From contig JAEMPM010000021.1 in assembly GCA_022759285.1 (NCBI GenBank), positions 1-6,790 of the forward strand: 6,790 bases of DNA. The letters run 5' to 3'. Of this stretch, positions 6,504 through 6,790 are shown in pieces (positions within the stretch are counted from its first letter, which is position 1; each line of letters begins with the position of its first letter). The notes beneath the pieces were generated by a model. It made no database searches. It was not told the origin of the DNA and saw only the letters and a program-made list of their open reading frames with translations. The stretch comes from Thermocrinis sp. GTDB lineage: Bacteria; Aquificota; Aquificia; Aquificales; Aquificaceae. Position numbers and translations under genes: made by a program.

Positions 6504-6533
6504 ATTATAACATACTCCGTAAAACCACAGCAA
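6504..6533 (-). promoter_or_regulatory. Sigma70-type promoter of the DUF1232-permease-DJ-1-rlmI operon
   Basis: On the minus strand a perfect -10 hexamer TATAAT (6504-6509) follows a weak -35 TTGCTG (6528-6533) at 18 bp. Transcription would start near 6497, giving a leader of about 70 nt before the first ATG. The -35 lies inside one arm of the inverted-repeat block at 6528-6635, so a protein bound there, or a structure forming there, could control the operon. Confidence 0.5.
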
Positions 6534-6635
6534 GGATGCTCTGAGGGTGCTCTAAAAATAATGCCTTAAGCAGAAAATTGGTTCAAGCTTTAAGTTGCTG
6601 AGAGAGGACTTAGCAAGAAAAGCATCCTTTGCTAA
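6528..6635. other. Block of nested and alternating inverted repeats (possible structured RNA or operator array)
   Basis: The outer arms AGCAAGGATGCT (6529-6540) and AGCATCCTTTGCT (6621-6633) pair over 12 bp with one bulged base. Inside are CTTAAGC (6565-6571) with GCTTTAAG (6587-6594), again 7 bp with one bulge, and TTGCT (6595-6599) with AGCAA (6612-6616). A competing perfect 7-bp hairpin is TTAGCAA (6610-6616) with TTGCTAA (6629-6635). The words AGCAA and TTGCT alternate four times, so stems are mutually exclusive. On the plus strand a weak 4-bp GC hairpin (6642-6653) and a T-rich stretch follow. This could be an RNA with switching folds, DNA sites for a dimeric regulator, or chance. Confidence 0.35.
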
Positions 6636-6705
6636 CTTCTGGGTGCTTGCGCCTTACTTATTTTTGTTATTTTTGTTTGGTATCTTGCACTATAGCTACA
6701 CTTAA
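6595..6705 (+). CDS. Possible small membrane peptide ORF, unrecognised
   Basis: A plus-strand frame from TTG at 6595 to TAA at 6703-6705 encodes 36 residues with a charged start (LLREDLARKASF) and one hydrophobic stretch (APYLFLLFLFGI), followed by HYSYT. It has no ATG and no Shine-Dalgarno; upstream the frame is closed by a TAA at about 6559. After the stop, the same frame stays open to the right edge, so a gene broken by a stop is another reading. The hydrophobic part comes from T-rich DNA and may be accidental, and the region is also explained by inverted repeats. I do not recognise a family. Confidence 0.15.
   Translation: MLREDLARKASFANFWVLAPYLFLLFLFGILHYSYT
6658..6675 (+). repeat. Perfect 9-bp tandem repeat, two copies
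   Basis: TTATTTTTG occurs twice head to tail in a T-rich stretch downstream of the inverted-repeat block. It may be simple-sequence slippage or part of a U-rich transcript end on the plus strand; no function is evident. Confidence 0.7.
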
Positions 6706-6744
6706 GGGCTATGGTGGATTTTTAGAACAGCCTCTCTAGACCGT

Positions 6745-6773
6745 TTGACTTTTTTAAAAGGATGTAAGATAAT
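6745..6773 (+). promoter_or_regulatory. Strong sigma70-type promoter firing out of the right edge
   Basis: TTGACT (6745-6750) and GATAAT (6768-6773) are separated by exactly 17 bp, each matching the consensus at five of six positions. The predicted transcription start is near 6780, ten bases before the window ends, so the gene or RNA it drives lies to the right and cannot be identified. Confidence 0.6.
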
Positions 6774-6790
6774 AAAAAAGCGTGGTAAGA

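Larger units (their letters stand above)
6429..6790. other. Intergenic region of about 360 bp between divergent transcription units
   Basis: This is the only sizeable stretch without a confident gene. It holds the minus-strand operon promoter and leader (6429-6533), the inverted-repeat block (6528-6635), a T-rich stretch with a tandem repeat (6654-6675), and a plus-strand promoter (6745-6773). All six frames are broken by frequent stops apart from the doubtful 36-codon frame. I see no tRNA, rRNA or CRISPR. Confidence 0.7.

Noticed and set aside
6575..6594. tRNA-like T-arm (GGTTCAA)
   Set aside because: No five-pair stem flanks it and no anticodon or acceptor stem can be placed at the right distance.
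6641..6675. Rho-independent terminator on the plus strand
   Set aside because: The GGTG/CGCC stem is only 4 bp with one G-U pair and the T run is interrupted; too weak to call as a feature, though mentioned as context for a possible RNA.
1..6790. CRISPR array or cas locus, given the TnpB (Cas12-like) frame
   Set aside because: No regularly spaced direct repeats of 25-40 bp and no other cas-like gene; TnpB belongs to the transposon.

Overview
The window looks like chromosomal DNA from a thermophilic bacterium, most plausibly a member of the Aquificales (Hydrogenobacter/Thermocrinis/Aquifex type). This is an inference: the proteins are rich in Lys and Glu, moderate in GC and compact, genes are packed with overlapping stops and starts, and an IS607-like element is present. 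No marker in the window proves the taxon.

Layout from left to right. (1) About 1-658, minus strand: the 5' part of an IS607-like element. It has a 32-codon stub that looks like the MerR-type helix-turn-helix start of the serine recombinase TnpA, followed directly by the N-terminal 177 codons of a TnpB protein that runs off the left edge. (2) 692-1714, minus: a DnaJ-type Hsp40 with J domain, zinc region and C-terminal substrate-binding domains but almost no Gly/Phe region. (3) 1715-1757: a 43-bp divergent gap. (4) 1758-3440, plus: a full-length MsbA-like ABC exporter half-transporter with some unusual nucleotide-binding motifs. (5) 3411-6428, minus: a tight four-gene operon read right to left: a DUF1232 (YkvA-like) protein, a DppB/OppB-type permease, a DJ-1/PfpI-family protein, and an RlmI-type 23S rRNA cytosine methyltransferase whose 3' end overlaps the 3' end of the exporter by 30 bp. 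(6) 6429-6790: an intergenic region of about 360 bp with a promoter driving the operon to the left, a strong sigma70-type promoter firing out of the right edge, and a block of alternating inverted repeats that could be a structured RNA or an operator array.

How the genes relate: the exporter and DnaJ diverge from one short control region. The four-gene operon is held together by translational coupling (a 1-bp overlap, a Shine-Dalgarno that covers the upstream stop, an 8-bp overlap). Its genes have no obvious single pathway; the common thread could be envelope transport and protein or ribosome maintenance, but that is speculation. No complete novel system is evident. The points most worth a second look are the truncated tnpA fused or nearly fused to tnpB, and the inverted-repeat block at 6528-6635.
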